Of a DNA stretch of 64,000 nucleotides, positions 16,397-24,574 are shown piece after piece (position 1 is the stretch's first letter; each line of letters opens with the position of its first letter). The translations under genes were made by a program, and so were the position numbers. The notes beneath the pieces were generated by a model that saw nothing but the letters and a program-made list of their open reading frames with translations, did no database searches and was not told where the DNA came from. This DNA is from Thermoplasmata archaeon. Lineage in GTDB: Archaea; Thermoplasmatota; Thermoplasmata; Lutacidiplasmatales; UBA184. The stretch covers positions 591,280 to 655,279 of the forward strand of contig JAKIWV010000002.1 of the NCBI GenBank assembly GCA_022749815.1. Reading direction: 5' to 3'.

Positions 16397-18175
16397 GTGG
16401 CCCGGATCGCGATCCTGCTGAACGACCGCTGTCACCCGAAGGAGTGCCAGTGGGAGTGCCAATCGTACTGCCCACCGGTACGGATGGGCCAGGAGTGCAT
16501 CATCGAAGGGCCGACGGGGAAGCCGATCATCTCGGAGACGCTCTGCATCGGATGCGGCATCTGCGTACACAAGTGCCCCTTCGACGCGATCAAGATCCTG
16601 AACACCCCGGAGGCCGACGAATCGGAGATCGTCCATCGGTACGGGTACAACGGGTTCCGGCTCTATCGACTGCCCCTCCCCGCCCCTCAGGGGATCGTAG
16701 GGCTTCTGGGCCCGAACGGAACCGGCAAGTCCACCGCGCTCCGCATTCTGGCGGGAATCGAAGTGCCGAACCTGGGGATGTACGACCGGCCCGGATCCTG
16801 GGAGGGCGTCGTCGAGCACTTCCGGGGCACCGCGCTCCAGAGTCACTTTCAACGCATCGCACGGGGCGAACTGCGGGCCGCGATCAAGCCCCAATACGTC
16901 GACCAGCTGGCGGAGGCCGGCCAGCGCCTCCAGGAGTTCGTGGGCGGGAGCGGGGGCGATGCGTCCGCGGCGCTCGCTTCGGTCGAGCTGTCGGACAAGG
17001 CCTCTCGTCCGGTGGCAGAGCTCTCGGGAGGCGAGCTGCAGCTCGCGGCGATCGCTCGGACCCTCGCCACCGACGCGGACCTGTACCTCTTCGACGAGCC
17101 GTCGAGCTATCTCGACATCGTCCACCGGCTGCAGATCGCCCGGATCCTTCGCCGGCTCGGCGAGCGCAAGAGCGTGTTGGTCGTCGAGCACGACCTGGCC
17201 CTCCTCGATTACCTGGCGGACAAGTCCCACCTGCTGTACGGCGAAGAGGCGGCCTTCGGCGTCATTTCCCACCCGCTCCCGATGCGGACGGCCATCAACA
17301 CCTACCTGACGGGGTATCTTCGCGATGAGAACGTCCGATTCCGGACCGAGGCCGTTCGCTTCACCGCCCATCCGCCAAAACCGCCGGCCCTGCGAACGCC
17401 GAAAGTGACGTTCGGACCGATGGAGAAGGAATACCCGGCCTTCCGCCTGCGGGTGGGGGCCGGAGTGCTCCCGAAGGGCGAGACGATCGGGATCGTCGGA
17501 CCGAACGCTACGGGCAAGACGACGTTCGTCAAGATGCTCGCCGGCGTCGAACCGCCCACCACGGGCCGCCCGCCGCCCGGCGTGACCGTGAGCTACAAGC
17601 CCCAGTACCTGAAGGCCACGCAGTCGGCCAGCATGCGGGAACGACTGGTCGCCCTCGCGAGCGACCCGGAGTTCGATGTCGGCGCGCTCGAAAAGGAGTT
17701 GATCCCGGCGCTCCGGCTCGACGGGGTGTTGGACGTCGCACTGCCCGACCTGTCGGGGGGCGAGCTGCAGCGCGCCGCCGTTGCGCTCTCGCTCGCCCGG
17801 CGCGCCACGCTCTACCTTCTCGACGAGCCGTCGGCCTATCTCGACTCGGACGAGCGGATGAACATGGCCCGGCTGATCCGCCGCCGGGTCGAGCACGAAA
17901 GCGCCACGGCCCTCGTCGTGGACCACGATGTCTATTTCCTCGACCTGGCCTGCGACGGCCTCATGGTCTTTGTGCCGGAAGGCACCGAGGGTCGTGGAGG
18001 GATGGGCGAGGGTCCGTTTGGGATGCGCGACGGGATGAACCGCCTCCTGCGACAGGTCGAGGTCACTTTCCGGCGGGACCCGGAGACGTTCCGGCCCCGC
18101 ATCAATCAGGAGGATTCCGTGCTCGACCGCGAGCAGCGTGCCAAGGGGGAATACTACTACGAAGCCATCGCCTGA
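16397..18175 (+). CDS. rli1: ABCE1/Rli1 ribosome-recycling ATPase
   Basis: 592 residues from GTG 16397, the normal ABCE1 length. It splits post-termination ribosomes and acts with aRF1 and initiation factors. The N-terminal region carries the eight cysteines of two [4Fe-4S] clusters (C12HPKEC17, then QSYCPP, GQEC, and CIGCGICVHKCPF). Two ABC domains follow: Walker A GPNGTGKST and GPNATGKTT, and signature LSGGELQ in both. The hinge region connects them near residue 310. It is encoded four bases after the ABC exporter operon. As an Fe-S protein it depends on the suf system encoded downstream in this window. Confidence 0.97.
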   Translation: MARIAILLNDRCHPKECQWECQSYCPPVRMGQECIIEGPTGKPIISETLCIGCGICVHKCPFDAIKILNTPEADESEIVHRYGYNGFRLYRLPLPAPQGIVGLLGPNGTGKSTALRILAGIEVPNLGMYDRPGSWEGVVEHFRGTALQSHFQRIARGELRAAIKPQYVDQLAEAGQRLQEFVGGSGGDASAALASVELSDKASRPVAELSGGELQLAAIARTLATDADLYLFDEPSSYLDIVHRLQIARILRRLGERKSVLVVEHDLALLDYLADKSHLLYGEEAAFGVISHPLPMRTAINTYLTGYLRDENVRFRTEAVRFTAHPPKPPALRTPKVTFGPMEKEYPAFRLRVGAGVLPKGETIGIVGPNATGKTTFVKMLAGVEPPTTGRPPPGVTVSYKPQYLKATQSASMRERLVALASDPEFDVGALEKELIPALRLDGVLDVALPDLSGGELQRAAVALSLARRATLYLLDEPSAYLDSDERMNMARLIRRRVEHESATALVVDHDVYFLDLACDGLMVFVPEGTEGRGGMGEGPFGMRDGMNRLLRQVEVTFRRDPETFRPRINQEDSVLDREQRAKGEYYYEAIA

Positions 18176-18722
18176 CTCGGGGGCCGGCACGGACTCCGGC
18201 GACGACACGCCCTGGCGACCGATCCCCTACCGGATGGTCGCCCAGCTGTCCGTCGGCGTGGTGGTCTTCTACCTGCTCTTGATCGTTGCGATCACGTACC
18301 TGGGGGCGGCCCGGCTCGCCCTGCCGTGGGTCGCCGAGCTGCTCGTCACCGCACTGATCCTCTACCTGGGCCGGTATCTCTCGACGCGGTACCGGCTGGA
18401 CGCGCACACCTTCACGGCGTCGCGGCTGTTCGGCAGCCGCCGGATCCCGATCGAGGAGATCCGCCACATCGCGCCGGCCAACCTCCGGGACCTCGCCCCG
18501 GTGAGTTTCATCGGGAGCTGGGGCTGGCGGGGACGGATGTGGAGCCCGCAGGTCGGGTCGTTCGACACGGTCCACACCATCTCGGACGGACTGCTGGTCA
18601 CCGCCGGCGACCGTGTCCCCGTCTTCATCTCGCCCAAGGACCCGACGGCTTTCCGAACGGAACTCTCCCGGCGGGTCCGGTCGTACCACCCCGATCTCGA
18701 TATCGAGAGCGCGCCCGGCTGA
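18138..18722 (+). CDS. Two-helix membrane protein with a C-terminal PH-like domain
   Basis: 194 residues from a GTG at 18138, overlapping the end of rli1 by 38 bases in another frame. After a hydrophilic 35-residue N-terminus come two membrane helices (about 36-58 and 65-84). A cytosolic beta-rich domain follows (YRLDAHTFTASRLFGSRRIP, then VPVFISPKDPTAFRTELSRR), which resembles bacterial PH-type domains (bPH_2/YdbS-like). Function unknown. A later GTG or ATG (for example the Met at about residue 33) is possible as start. Confidence 0.65.
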   Translation: MPRGNTTTKPSPDSGAGTDSGDDTPWRPIPYRMVAQLSVGVVVFYLLLIVAITYLGAARLALPWVAELLVTALILYLGRYLSTRYRLDAHTFTASRLFGSRRIPIEEIRHIAPANLRDLAPVSFIGSWGWRGRMWSPQVGSFDTVHTISDGLLVTAGDRVPVFISPKDPTAFRTELSRRVRSYHPDLDIESAPG

Positions 18723-18749
18723 ACCCGCTAGCGCGCGGGGGCTCGGGGC

Positions 18750-19034
18750 CTATTTCGACTCAGAGGTGGACTCGGGCTTCGAATCGGTGGAGGCCGGCGG
18801 GCTGTCAGGCTTCGCTTTCCACTCCGTGAGTCCGGCGTGTTTCCGCATGTATCGGGCGCCCAGCCAAACGCCCAGGAGTCCGAACACCACCGCGAAGACG
18901 ACCCCGAAGGCCACGAGGTAGATGATCGCGGTCACCAACGCGCCCAAGTCAATGAAACCGAACTGCTGGGCCAACAGGACGAGGCAAATTCCCACGACGA
19001 GGCCGCTGCCTGCGCCGCTGCTTCCAGCGCCCAT
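18750..19034 (-). CDS. Small two-helix membrane protein
   Basis: 94 residues with two hydrophobic helices (about 10-28 and 33-60) and a Ser/Pro/Glu-rich C-terminal tail. It is separated by one base from the stop-to-start junction with the exported protein gene at 19036-19737, so the two are probably expressed together and may form a complex. No family recognised. Confidence 0.6.
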   Translation of the reverse strand: MGAGSSGAGSGLVVGICLVLLAQQFGFIDLGALVTAIIYLVAFGVVFAVVFGLLGVWLGARYMRKHAGLTEWKAKPDSPPASTDSKPESTSESK

Positions 19035-19035
19035 G

Positions 19036-19737
19036 TCAGTTCGACCCCGGGGGGGTTCCTGCGCTGTCGGGCGTACTCTTCGTCGCGTCCGCCGGCTCGG
19101 GCGCTGACTGCTGTTCCTTGCGCGTCTTGTCGGCGGCGCGGGGTCCGACGGTAGCGATCATGTAGAGTTCGGCCAGCGTGATCAGGATCAATCCCACCGT
19201 CGCGACGACCACGTCGTACGGTTGGGCGACTCGGACGTAGAAGGTCTCCCCCCACAGGTCGTTCCCGCTGGGGTCCTCCAGGTATGCGTGGATCTGGAAC
19301 AGTCCCTGGAGGTACCACTTGAATTGCGTCAGGTCGTAGGTCATGCTGATCGAGCCGATCGCAGAAGGGAGGGCCGGCGACTCGACCTGCTGCTTCGTAT
19401 AGGCCGAGGCCCCGAAAAAGACGACGACGAGGAACGCCTGGGAAACGCCGGCCCCGCCGACGGGGCCGGTCCAGGAGAACACGGCCGTTGCGACGTTGGT
19501 AAAGGTCCAGCTGATGGCCGACGAGGGGTTGGGAGCGGAGTTCGTGTTGGCTCCATTCCACGTCAGCTGGCCCGAGAGCGAGCCGCCGGCGCCGGGAACA
19601 ACCCCCGGAGTGGCGCCTCGTGCCGGGGCAACAAAGCTAGCCCCATACGGCGCGAGCATCAGCGCCAGCAGGGCCACCGAGAGCACGGGAAGAAGTTTCC
19701 CGAGTCGGCGCGGACAGGCTCGCGAGAATTGGCGCAC
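19036..19737 (-). CDS. Exported membrane-anchored protein of unknown function
   Basis: 233 residues. The N-terminal signal peptide has a basic start (RRLGKLLPVLSVALLALMLA) and a likely cleavage or anchor near APARGA. An extracellular beta-rich domain of about 140 residues ends at a C-terminal membrane helix (VVVATVGLILITLAELYMIA, about 180-200) and a charged cytosolic tail. The gene precedes the small two-helix protein on the same strand. An A/T-rich segment just upstream (CCAATAGATTCTTAG on the minus strand) may hold the promoter. Confidence 0.6.
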   Translation of the reverse strand: MRQFSRACPRRLGKLLPVLSVALLALMLAPYGASFVAPARGATPGVVPGAGGSLSGQLTWNGANTNSAPNPSSAISWTFTNVATAVFSWTGPVGGAGVSQAFLVVVFFGASAYTKQQVESPALPSAIGSISMTYDLTQFKWYLQGLFQIHAYLEDPSGNDLWGETFYVRVAQPYDVVVATVGLILITLAELYMIATVGPRAADKTRKEQQSAPEPADATKSTPDSAGTPPGSN

Positions 19738-20118
19738 GGGGCCGAGCAGTTCAGTGCGGGGCTAAGAATCTATTGGTTAGACAACACCGCGCATCCGTCT
19801 TGGCAAGGCCGAGGGGGGGTCAATGTGGTGCCCTGCGCTCCCCGGTCGCAGTGAGGAGCAAACGGACCGACTCTTGACTGCGAACCGCGGCGAGCCCAGG
19901 AGCATCGAGCCAGCTGGTCGAAGGTCGGCGGGCCTATCGACAGCTTGCCGTTGGACCGCCCGGGCGGAATCCATCGGAGCGGCGAGCAAAATCGGATTCG
20001 CCGGAGCGGTGGGCGGCCTTTCTGAGATCCACTCTGCACGCGAGGTCGCGGGGTAGATGGCAGCCGGCCGCAACGGAAGACTCCCCCGGGGCGGTGTCGT
20101 CCCGGCCCAACCAGCCGG
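19738..20118. other. Intergenic region without a recognised gene
   Basis: About 380 bases between two minus-strand genes. Open frames cross it on both strands, but none has family-like sequence or a good start. I looked for SRP RNA and tRNA signatures and found none. Only the A/T-rich promoter-like segment near 19765-19785 stands out. Confidence 0.5.
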
Positions 20119-20697
20119 CTACTCCCATTCGGGGGGTGGAGCAGACGGAGGGGGTACGGCCCAGGGAAAAGGTTCTGCGCCTTCCGGATCGCGAGCTCCG
20201 CTAATGGGCTGGGGGCGCGATTTCTTTGGGAGGATCGCCCCGGTGAGGACGGCGGCCCCCCCGGCGAGGAGGACGAAAGTCCCCAGCGCCGGTTCGGCTC
20301 CGACAATCTTCACGGTGACGGTGGGCGGGGGTCCGGTCTGATTTCCGGGCAGGACCCATACGAAAACAATCGCCCCCAATTTCGGAGCGGCCGTGAACCC
20401 CCCATTGATGCCGTGCTGTTGAGTGATGAGCACGAACCCGTTGCACACCGAAAACATCGTGCTGGTTTGCGGGTTCACGCTCTCGCAGGTCGCCGCCACG
20501 ACGGTGGCCGGCGACACCGCCCCCCATACGAAGCTGAGGGGATAGGTGCCCGTGACCGAGACGAGACTTGTTGCGTTGAACTCGACCGGAGCCGGAGGCG
20601 TCGCGGTCTGAGTTCGGATCGTCGTCAACGGCGAGAGGGCCAGCACGATTCCGAGGAGGGCCACCACGATCCCGGGGATTAGGAGTATCAGCCTCAT
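20119..20697 (-). CDS. Membrane-anchored extracellular protein, two helices
   Basis: 192 residues from ATG 20697. An N-terminal helix (RLILLIPGIVVALLGIVLA) leads into an extracellular domain with two Cys that could pair (about residues 69 and 81). A C-terminal helix (about 140-160) and a Pro-rich cytosolic tail follow. The longer open frame upstream of 20697 runs antisense into the fusion gene and lacks protein-like sequence. Such short N- and C-anchored proteins recur in this window; no function can be given. Confidence 0.6.
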   Translation of the reverse strand: MRLILLIPGIVVALLGIVLALSPLTTIRTQTATPPAPVEFNATSLVSVTGTYPLSFVWGAVSPATVVAATCESVNPQTSTMFSVCNGFVLITQQHGINGGFTAAPKLGAIVFVWVLPGNQTGPPPTVTVKIVGAEPALGTFVLLAGGAAVLTGAILPKKSRPQPISGARDPEGAEPFPWAVPPPSAPPPEWE

Positions 20698-20861
20698 GGT
20701 CGGCTCGAGGGCGCGTGCCGCCGCATTACGACGACCACACCGTAAAAGGATTCTCGGTGTCCCTCGGCCTGGCCAAGGTGAGTCGTCGCATCGGCCTTGC
20801 AAGGACTTTCGAAGGCCGGACCCGTGCAACGACGGGTCGCGCGACGCGGCGAAGGGACCTC

Positions 20862-22361
20862 TCAGTATCGCGGCATCGTCGGGTCGACCTTCTGAGCCCA
20901 TGCTTCGATGCCCCCGGCCAGATTCGACACATGGGTGAACCCGAGCTCGACCAGGAGCTGAGCTCCCTGGGCTGACCGTCGACCGGTGTGACAGTAGAGC
21001 ACGAGTTCGCGCGCCCGCGCGAGCTCGGTCACCCGTTGGGGCAGGTCGGGCAGGGGGATGAGGGTCGCGCCGGGCAGATGCGCGATCTCCCACTCCGAAG
21101 GGTTCCGAACGTCGATGACCATCGGGGGGTCCTCCGCTGCGAGACGGGCGGCGAGCGCTTCCGGTGTCATCTGAGGAGGCTTCGCTCCGGCCGGAGTGGT
21201 GTCCTCGGCGGCGACTCCGCAGAAGGCCGGGTAGTCGATCAGCCCGGTCTGGGTCGGGTGAGTGCCGCAGATCACGCAGTCCGGATTCTTCCGGAGCCGG
21301 AGTTCCCGGAACCGGAGGGCGAGGGCGTCAAAGAGAACGAGCCGCCCGATCAGCGATTCGCCAATCCCCAGAAGGAGCTTCACCGTTTCCGTGGCCTGGA
21401 TCGTTCCGACCAGGCCGGGGAGTACGCCGAGAACTCCTCCCTCGGCGCAGGAGGGGACGAGTCCCGGCGGGGGTGGCTCGGGGTAGAGACATCGATAGCA
21501 GGGTCCGCGGCGTGCGTCGAACACGCTCGCCTGTCCCTCGAATCGGTAGATCGAGCCGTAGACGTTCGGCTTGCCGAGGAGGACCGTGGCATCGTTCACA
21601 AGATATCGCGTCGGGAAATTGTCCGTCCCGTCCAGAATGACGTCGTAAGGGCGAAGGATGTCGAGCGCGTTCTCGCTCGTGAGGTGCTGCTCGTGAATGC
21701 GCACGACGACATCCGGATTCAGGTCGTTGAGTCGGTCGCGCGCGGCCTCGAGCTTCGGTCGCCCGATGTCGTGCGTGCCGTAGAGAACCTGTCGCTGGAG
21801 ATTCGACACCTCGACCCGGTCGAAATCGACGAGCCCGATCTCGCCGACGCCGGCGCCCGCGAGGTAGAGGGCCGCCGGGGCGCCGAGCCCGCCCGCGCCG
21901 ACGAGCAGGACCTTCGAGGCGCGCAGCTTCCGCTGACCCCTCACTCCGACTTCTGGAAGGAGCAGGTGGCGGCTGTATCGGCGCATCTGGTCGCGCGTGA
22001 GCGGAGGTCCGAGTTCTTCGTCGCCCTCGGCGAGACCGACCAAGGGGACCGGACGCCCGGCGCCACGGACCGCCTCGGCAGGCGAACCTCCCGCGATCGA
22101 CGGGACGATGCTCAACACGTCGCCGGATCGGACGGGGGTAGCATCCCGGCGCAGGTACCGAACATCCTCGTCGTTCAGATACACCGTGACGAAATTCCTG
22201 AGCTGCCCACCGGCGCCGAACAGATGCTTCTCGAGCGCATGGTACTCCGTCACGAGCGCCCGCAGGACCTCGCCGACCGTCGAGCCTTCGGCCTCGGCGA
22301 TGGACGTGCCACCGGTAAAGCTCCGGAGCGGCGTGGGGACCTTGACTTGAACTTTGGACAT
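20862..22361 (-). CDS. CysO-like sulfur carrier fused to E1-like MoeZ/ThiF and rhodanese
   Basis: 499 residues from ATG 22361, preceded by GGAGGAGGGA. Residues 1-92 are a ubiquitin-fold sulfur carrier that tracks M. tuberculosis CysO closely: VPTPLRSFTGG, NFVTVYLNDEDVRYL, and IVPSIAGG ending at Gly91-Gly92. After a 28-residue linker comes an E1-like adenylating domain (about 121-375) with nucleotide loop GAGGLG (155-160), two zinc-binding CxxC pairs (288/291, 362/365) and the MoeZ-type Cys305 in PSCAEGGVLGVLPG. The C-terminal rhodanese (about 400-495) has active-site Cys457 in YCHTGRR. In the known pathway the E1 adenylates the carrier's terminal glycine and the rhodanese supplies sulfur to form a thiocarboxylate. 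Here the Gly-Gly is internal, so it must be freed first or the chemistry differs. Downstream of mec and cysM in one operon. Confidence 0.92.
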   Translation of the reverse strand: MSKVQVKVPTPLRSFTGGTSIAEAEGSTVGEVLRALVTEYHALEKHLFGAGGQLRNFVTVYLNDEDVRYLRRDATPVRSGDVLSIVPSIAGGSPAEAVRGAGRPVPLVGLAEGDEELGPPLTRDQMRRYSRHLLLPEVGVRGQRKLRASKVLLVGAGGLGAPAALYLAGAGVGEIGLVDFDRVEVSNLQRQVLYGTHDIGRPKLEAARDRLNDLNPDVVVRIHEQHLTSENALDILRPYDVILDGTDNFPTRYLVNDATVLLGKPNVYGSIYRFEGQASVFDARRGPCYRCLYPEPPPPGLVPSCAEGGVLGVLPGLVGTIQATETVKLLLGIGESLIGRLVLFDALALRFRELRLRKNPDCVICGTHPTQTGLIDYPAFCGVAAEDTTPAGAKPPQMTPEALAARLAAEDPPMVIDVRNPSEWEIAHLPGATLIPLPDLPQRVTELARARELVLYCHTGRRSAQGAQLLVELGFTHVSNLAGGIEAWAQKVDPTMPRY

Positions 22362-22415
22362 GGTCGGTCCCTCCTCCTTCGGCCGGTCGATATTACTCCC
22401 TCCCTTACCCATCCT

Positions 22416-22871
22416 TCACCTCGCGGGCGATTCTTCGGGCCCGGCAGCCCAGGGGACGGGCGCGAACCGGCGGTCGTCGGCATCTAGTTCGAAGGCGCCC
22501 AGTTCTCCCGCCCGGCCGTGGTCGACCGAAAGGACGAGGTAGGTGTACCATGGCCATGCGTTCTCTTCGTCGAACAGCGACGGTGCCGCCGGGTGGTCGG
22601 GATGTGAATGGTAGAAGCCCGCCACCGATTCGCCGGTTCCCTCGAGCGACCGCTCGACCTTCCGAAGCTCCTCTGGCGGGATGACGAACCGGCGGTCTCT
22701 CTCCCCTTCTACCCGGTTCTCCATTGGCATGACGCGGAGGATTCGGCGGGCCTCCGAAGCGCCTGAGACCGACTCCCGGGCGACGAGGAAACCGCAGCAC
22801 TCCTCGGGGTACGTCGCTTCCCCGTGGCGACGGATCTGCTCGACGATCCGCTCGGGCAGGACGACCCTCAC
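22416..22871 (-). CDS. mec: JAMM/MPN+ metalloprotease, Mec+-like
   Basis: 151 residues. The complete JAMM zinc site is present: Glu24 in PEECCGFL, His88-x-His90 in GFYHSHPDHP, and Asp101 after exactly ten residues. In M. tuberculosis the homologous Mec+ releases cysteine from the CysO-Cys adduct. Its start overlaps the cysM stop (ATGA), and it lies 54 bases upstream of the carrier-E1-rhodanese fusion, so all three should be translated from one message. In this setting it could also cut the fusion after its internal Gly-Gly. JAMM proteins of this size also act as archaeal deSAMPylases, an alternative role. Confidence 0.9.
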   Translation of the reverse strand: MRVVLPERIVEQIRRHGEATYPEECCGFLVARESVSGASEARRILRVMPMENRVEGERDRRFVIPPEELRKVERSLEGTGESVAGFYHSHPDHPAAPSLFDEENAWPWYTYLVLSVDHGRAGELGAFELDADDRRFAPVPWAAGPEESPAR

Positions 22872-23848
22872 GCCATCTCCTCCCAGTACCGGTCCGAGAG
22901 GTACCGGTCCCCTCCATCGGGAAGTATCGCGACCATGACCGCCGGGGCTCTCATCTGTTCGGCCACCGAGAGCATCGCGGCCACCGCCGCGCCCGAGGAG
23001 GTTCCGACGAACAGACCCTCTTCCCGCGCCAGTCGTCGGGTCATGGCCTGGGCGTCTTCCGTCGCGACTCGGACCGTATCATCCACCCAGCGCGCGTCGT
23101 AGGTGCCCGGGCGCAGCGCCGTGGGGAGGTGCTTCAGACCCTCGATGCCGTGCAATGGGACATCGGGTTCGACCCCAATCACTCGAACCGCAGAGTAGAC
23201 GTGTTTCAGGTACCGACCGATTCCCGAGATCGTGCCGCCCGTTCCGACCCCCGCGAACAGATGCGTCGTTCGCGCCGCGGTCTGTTCCCAGATCTCCGGT
23301 CCCGTGCCGAGGAAGTGCGCCTCCGGGTTCGCGGGGTGGTTGTACTGGTCCGCGTAGAAGTACCGGGCCGGTTCGGCCGCTGCGCGACGCCGTGCCTCCC
23401 GCTGGGCACCGTCGGTGCCCTCCGCTGGATCGGTGAAGACGACCTCGGCACCGTACGCCCGGAGCCGCTGCACCCTTTCGGAGCTCGCATTTCGGGGCAG
23501 GCAGATCTCCACCGGGAATCGAAGCCGGGCGCCCAGCATGGCGAACGAGATCCCGGTGTTGCCACTCGAGGCGTCGAGCAGGGTACGGCCGGCGTCGAGC
23601 TCTCCCGAGGAAATCGCGCCCCGGACGATGCCGAACGCGGCGCGGTCCTTGACCGAACCGGTCGGGTTCAGGAACTCGGCCTTGCCCCACAGTTCGACCG
23701 GGGAGCCGATCTCGCGGCCCACGCGTTCGAGTCGAAGGAGGGGGGTGTGGCCAACGGTCCCCCATAGGGAGTCGTCGGAACGAAGGAAGGGAGCCGGGGC
23801 CGCGCGGACGCCCGAGGTGACTACCGAAGCTGGATGAGATGAGTGCAC
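22868..23848 (-). CDS. cysM: Cysteine synthase family PLP enzyme (CysM/CysK)
   Basis: 326 residues from GTG 23848, overlapping the regulator's 3' end by 28 bases. No usable start lies further downstream before the conserved core. PLP lysine Lys67 sits in NPTGSVKDR, the substrate loop is SSGNTGISFAM (95-105), and the phosphate loop is GVGTGGTISG. YNHPANPEAHFLGTGPEIW matches the family. The C-terminal end is short, as in CysM. The M. tuberculosis CysM uses O-phosphoserine through an Arg in its 220s loop; here that loop reads EPDVPLHGIEGLKHL, closer to O-acetylserine enzymes, so the acceptor is uncertain. Its neighbours argue for a protein-thiocarboxylate sulfur donor. Confidence 0.9.
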   Translation of the reverse strand: MHSSHPASVVTSGVRAAPAPFLRSDDSLWGTVGHTPLLRLERVGREIGSPVELWGKAEFLNPTGSVKDRAAFGIVRGAISSGELDAGRTLLDASSGNTGISFAMLGARLRFPVEICLPRNASSERVQRLRAYGAEVVFTDPAEGTDGAQREARRRAAAEPARYFYADQYNHPANPEAHFLGTGPEIWEQTAARTTHLFAGVGTGGTISGIGRYLKHVYSAVRVIGVEPDVPLHGIEGLKHLPTALRPGTYDARWVDDTVRVATEDAQAMTRRLAREEGLFVGTSSGAAVAAMLSVAEQMRAPAVMVAILPDGGDRYLSDRYWEEMA

Positions 23849-24468
23849 GTCAGCCCGCCCCGCGTGATCGAATCCTCGAGCTGCAGGCCTGACTGCCCCA
23901 GCAGCGCTTCGGTCAGGTGCTTGTCGAAGACCTCGCAGAGCAGGTAGGCATGCGTGAGGGCCGTGTGCCGGAACACGCAATTCGTCCGGGTGATCCGAAC
24001 CTCGCCATCGGGCAGCGTTTGCACCTCGGCCCGGAACCCGAGCTTGTTGAGCGCGGCGGCCACCGCGCGTATGCGCGCGTCTCGCGACATGTCCGGGGTG
24101 ATCTCGGCGGCGATCTGCCGAGCCATCCGCCGCGCCGCTTCGGCGAAGAGCGCCGAGGTGTACCCTTCGCCCTCTTGGGAGAGCAGCTCCTCCATCACGG
24201 AATCCAACAAGAATTCGTACCGGCGAGGGAACAAGTCCTGCCCTTGGGAGGTCAGCACGTAACGCTTCTTCGGGCGGCCAACGCCCTCCCGGTGGAACGA
24301 CGGAACGACGAGCCCGCGATCCTCGAGACGGTCGAGGTGCCCCCGTACAGCGCTCTCCTGAATCCCTAGGTTGCGGGCGAGGTCACGGGCGCTCCGGGGC
24401 GAACCGGCCAGCGCCTCGATGATCTTCCCCCGGGTCCCGTCGGTCAGGACCAGCTCTCCGGCGCTCAT
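23821..24468 (-). CDS. SufR-like winged-helix Fe-S regulator
   Basis: 215 residues from ATG 24468 (an in-frame GTG lies three codons upstream). The N-terminal winged helix (about 10-72) has ARDLARNLGIQESAVRGHLD and the wing EGVGRPKKRYVLT. The C-terminal part holds Cys164 (TNCVFRH), Cys178 (LLCEVF) and Cys208 (LTCTHL), the positions where SufR binds its cluster. Cyanobacterial SufR has four Cys; the one normally about a dozen residues after the second is missing here (GQSGLQ). It is divergent from sufC and upstream of cysM. Inference: it senses Fe-S status and controls both the suf genes and cysteine synthesis. Confidence 0.85.
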   Translation of the reverse strand: MSAGELVLTDGTRGKIIEALAGSPRSARDLARNLGIQESAVRGHLDRLEDRGLVVPSFHREGVGRPKKRYVLTSQGQDLFPRRYEFLLDSVMEELLSQEGEGYTSALFAEAARRMARQIAAEITPDMSRDARIRAVAAALNKLGFRAEVQTLPDGEVRITRTNCVFRHTALTHAYLLCEVFDKHLTEALLGQSGLQLEDSITRGGLTCTHLIQLR

Positions 24469-24574
24469 CGAGTCCACTGAGGAGAAGAGGAGGGCGCGCT
24501 ATATGGCCTTTCCCGATTTTACACACCGCAATATGCTTTAATAGCCGTCGGGGCTCGAATGACTAAGGTTCCCC
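24469..24574 (+). promoter_or_regulatory. Divergent sufR-like/sufC control region with TTTACACACC motif
   Basis: A TATA box for the minus-strand regulator (CATATAGCG, near 24497-24506) and one for sufC (GCTTTAATAG, near 24535-24544) lie back to back. Between them, at 24517-24527, is TTTTACACACC, directly upstream of the sufC TATA box. The ten-base TTTACACACC recurs on the same strand at the sufD promoter (29570-29579). This is a candidate regulator-binding site. Confidence 0.55.

Noticed and set aside
19738..20118. SRP RNA or tRNA in the intergenic gap
   Set aside because: No SRP helix 8 sequence, no T-arm or anticodon-arm pattern was found on either strand.
22868..23980. cysM starting at the distal start at 23980
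   Set aside because: It would overlap the regulator gene by 160 bases and add 44 residues unlike any cysteine synthase. The GTG at 23848 gives normal length.
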